This document shows, one piece after another, positions 63,484 to 64,000 of a stretch of 64,000 bases of DNA; the stretch's first letter is position 1; each line of letters begins with the position of its first letter. Source of the stretch: Paraburkholderia xenovorans LB400 (GTDB lineage: Bacteria > Pseudomonadota > Gammaproteobacteria > Burkholderiales > Burkholderiaceae); NCBI RefSeq assembly GCF_000013645.1, contig NC_007951.1:3224001-3288000 (forward strand), read 5' to 3'. The position numbers and the translations under genes were made by a program. The notes under the pieces are model-generated. The model searched no databases. It saw only the letters and a list, made by a program, of their open reading frames with translations, and was not told where the DNA came from.

Positions 63484-64000
63484 TCAATGCAATACGTTCG
63501 GGCCCGACAGCTTCACGGCCTCCTCGTCGAGCACGCGTTCGAGCGTCCCGGGCGTCACGGTCCCGCCCGCAGTGGTCAGGCGCTGGCGCACGGCATCCAC
63601 CAGCAGTTGCCGATGCGCCTGCGGACGATTCAATGCGGACGTGGCGAATTGCGCGCGTACGTGGTCAGGCCAGATGCCGTCGTACGCGTCGCGCTCCGGG
63701 CCCATCGTGAAGACAGGCGGCGACGTCGAAGAACGGCGCGCGGCGCGCAGCGTCTCGGTGCCGCTGCGATCGATCGAACCGTCCAGCGCGAAGGCCACGC
63801 CATAGTCGCGCGTCGCCGCTTCGGCCGACAGCATCTCGCGCCGCAGATCGCTTTCGATCGCCGCGAGGTCGCGCTCGAGCGGGTCGCCAAATCCGCCGCC
63901 CGCCGGTGTCACGAGCCGGATCACGTCGTCACGCTTGAGTTTGAGTACGGTCACGCGTTCAAGCACCTGTTCGCCCGGCGTGCCTGGATTGATCGTGACC
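63484..64000 (-). CDS. Hydantoinase B/oxoprolinase subunit, C-terminal part (cut by window edge)
   Basis: The last 171 codons are visible; the frame is open to base 64000. LVTPAGGGFGDPLERDLAAI and the following REMLSAEAATRDYGVAF match the conserved C-terminal block of the HyuB/oxoprolinase beta family. With its HyuA partner it opens cyclic amides such as hydantoins or 5-oxoproline with ATP. It is the first visible gene of the minus-strand cluster, 74 bases before the TRAP binding protein. HyuA is expected just beyond the window edge. Confidence 0.85.
   Translation of the reverse strand, partial: VTINPGTPGEQVLERVTVLKLKRDDVIRLVTPAGGGFGDPLERDLAAIESDLRREMLSAEAATRDYGVAFALDGSIDRSGTETLRAARRSSTSPPVFTMGPERDAYDGIWPDHVRAQFATSALNRPQAHRQLLVDAVRQRLTTAGGTVTPGTLERVLDEEAVKLSGPNVLH

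Overview
The window is GC-rich chromosomal DNA from a beta-proteobacterium, most likely Burkholderia or Paraburkholderia. Pointers are the glnA-glnL-glnG order behind a sigma-54/NtrC control region, an HrpA helicase divergent from argA, YggX, a YadA-type trimeric autotransporter, a membrane PQQ glucose dehydrogenase and many short conserved Burkholderiales-type genes. The genus is inferred from gene content and style, not from a marker gene.

Layout. 1-4300 is an accessory zone: the start of a cytosine-deaminase-like gene, a 228-bp duplication carrying the 5' end of a YgeA-type racemase on both sides of an orphan zinc-protease-like gene, the intact racemase, and a two-gene unit of a lysozyme-like protein plus a small exported protein. 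It ends at an initiator tRNA-fMet with its terminator. 4300-17400 is mostly housekeeping: xthA, a prolyl oligopeptidase, glnG/glnL/glnA, a rhodanese, an 18-unit 11-bp tandem repeat, a CinA-like protein, an EI24 membrane protein, a sterol-desaturase-like hydroxylase and a periplasmic beta-propeller. 17400-20600 is an AT-richer gap and the trimeric autotransporter. 20600-29500 holds hrpA and argA, which diverge from a shared palindromic -10 box, then yggX, a ProP-like transporter with a long leader and a YfcE-like phosphoesterase.

29500-54000 is a mixed metabolic and regulatory stretch. It contains AraC/VOC, PQQ dehydrogenase, a polar amino-acid ABC importer with a PuuB-like oxidase facing an IclR regulator, a TMEM175-type channel, a cupin, a disulfide reductase, a GAF-PAS-GGDEF-EAL protein, a glycine/proline repeat protein, an LprI-like protein, a purine-type deaminase with a BMP binding protein, an SDR, a MocR regulator facing a YdeP-like molybdoenzyme, and a YgjP-like protease.

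54079-64000 is the most interesting part: at least ten genes all on the minus strand. In transcription order they are a hydantoinase-B-like subunit (cut by the window edge), a complete TRAP transporter, an amino-acid ABC binding protein and permease without an ATPase, two paralogous cyclophilin-like/helical-bundle proteins, a histidine ammonia-lyase-type enzyme and a phytanoyl-CoA-dioxygenase-type enzyme. The two paralogues carry the same two domains in opposite order and resemble cucumopine synthase. Together the set looks like an imidazole-compound (histidine-opine-like) pathway with its own import. This reading is inference from family resemblance and gene order.
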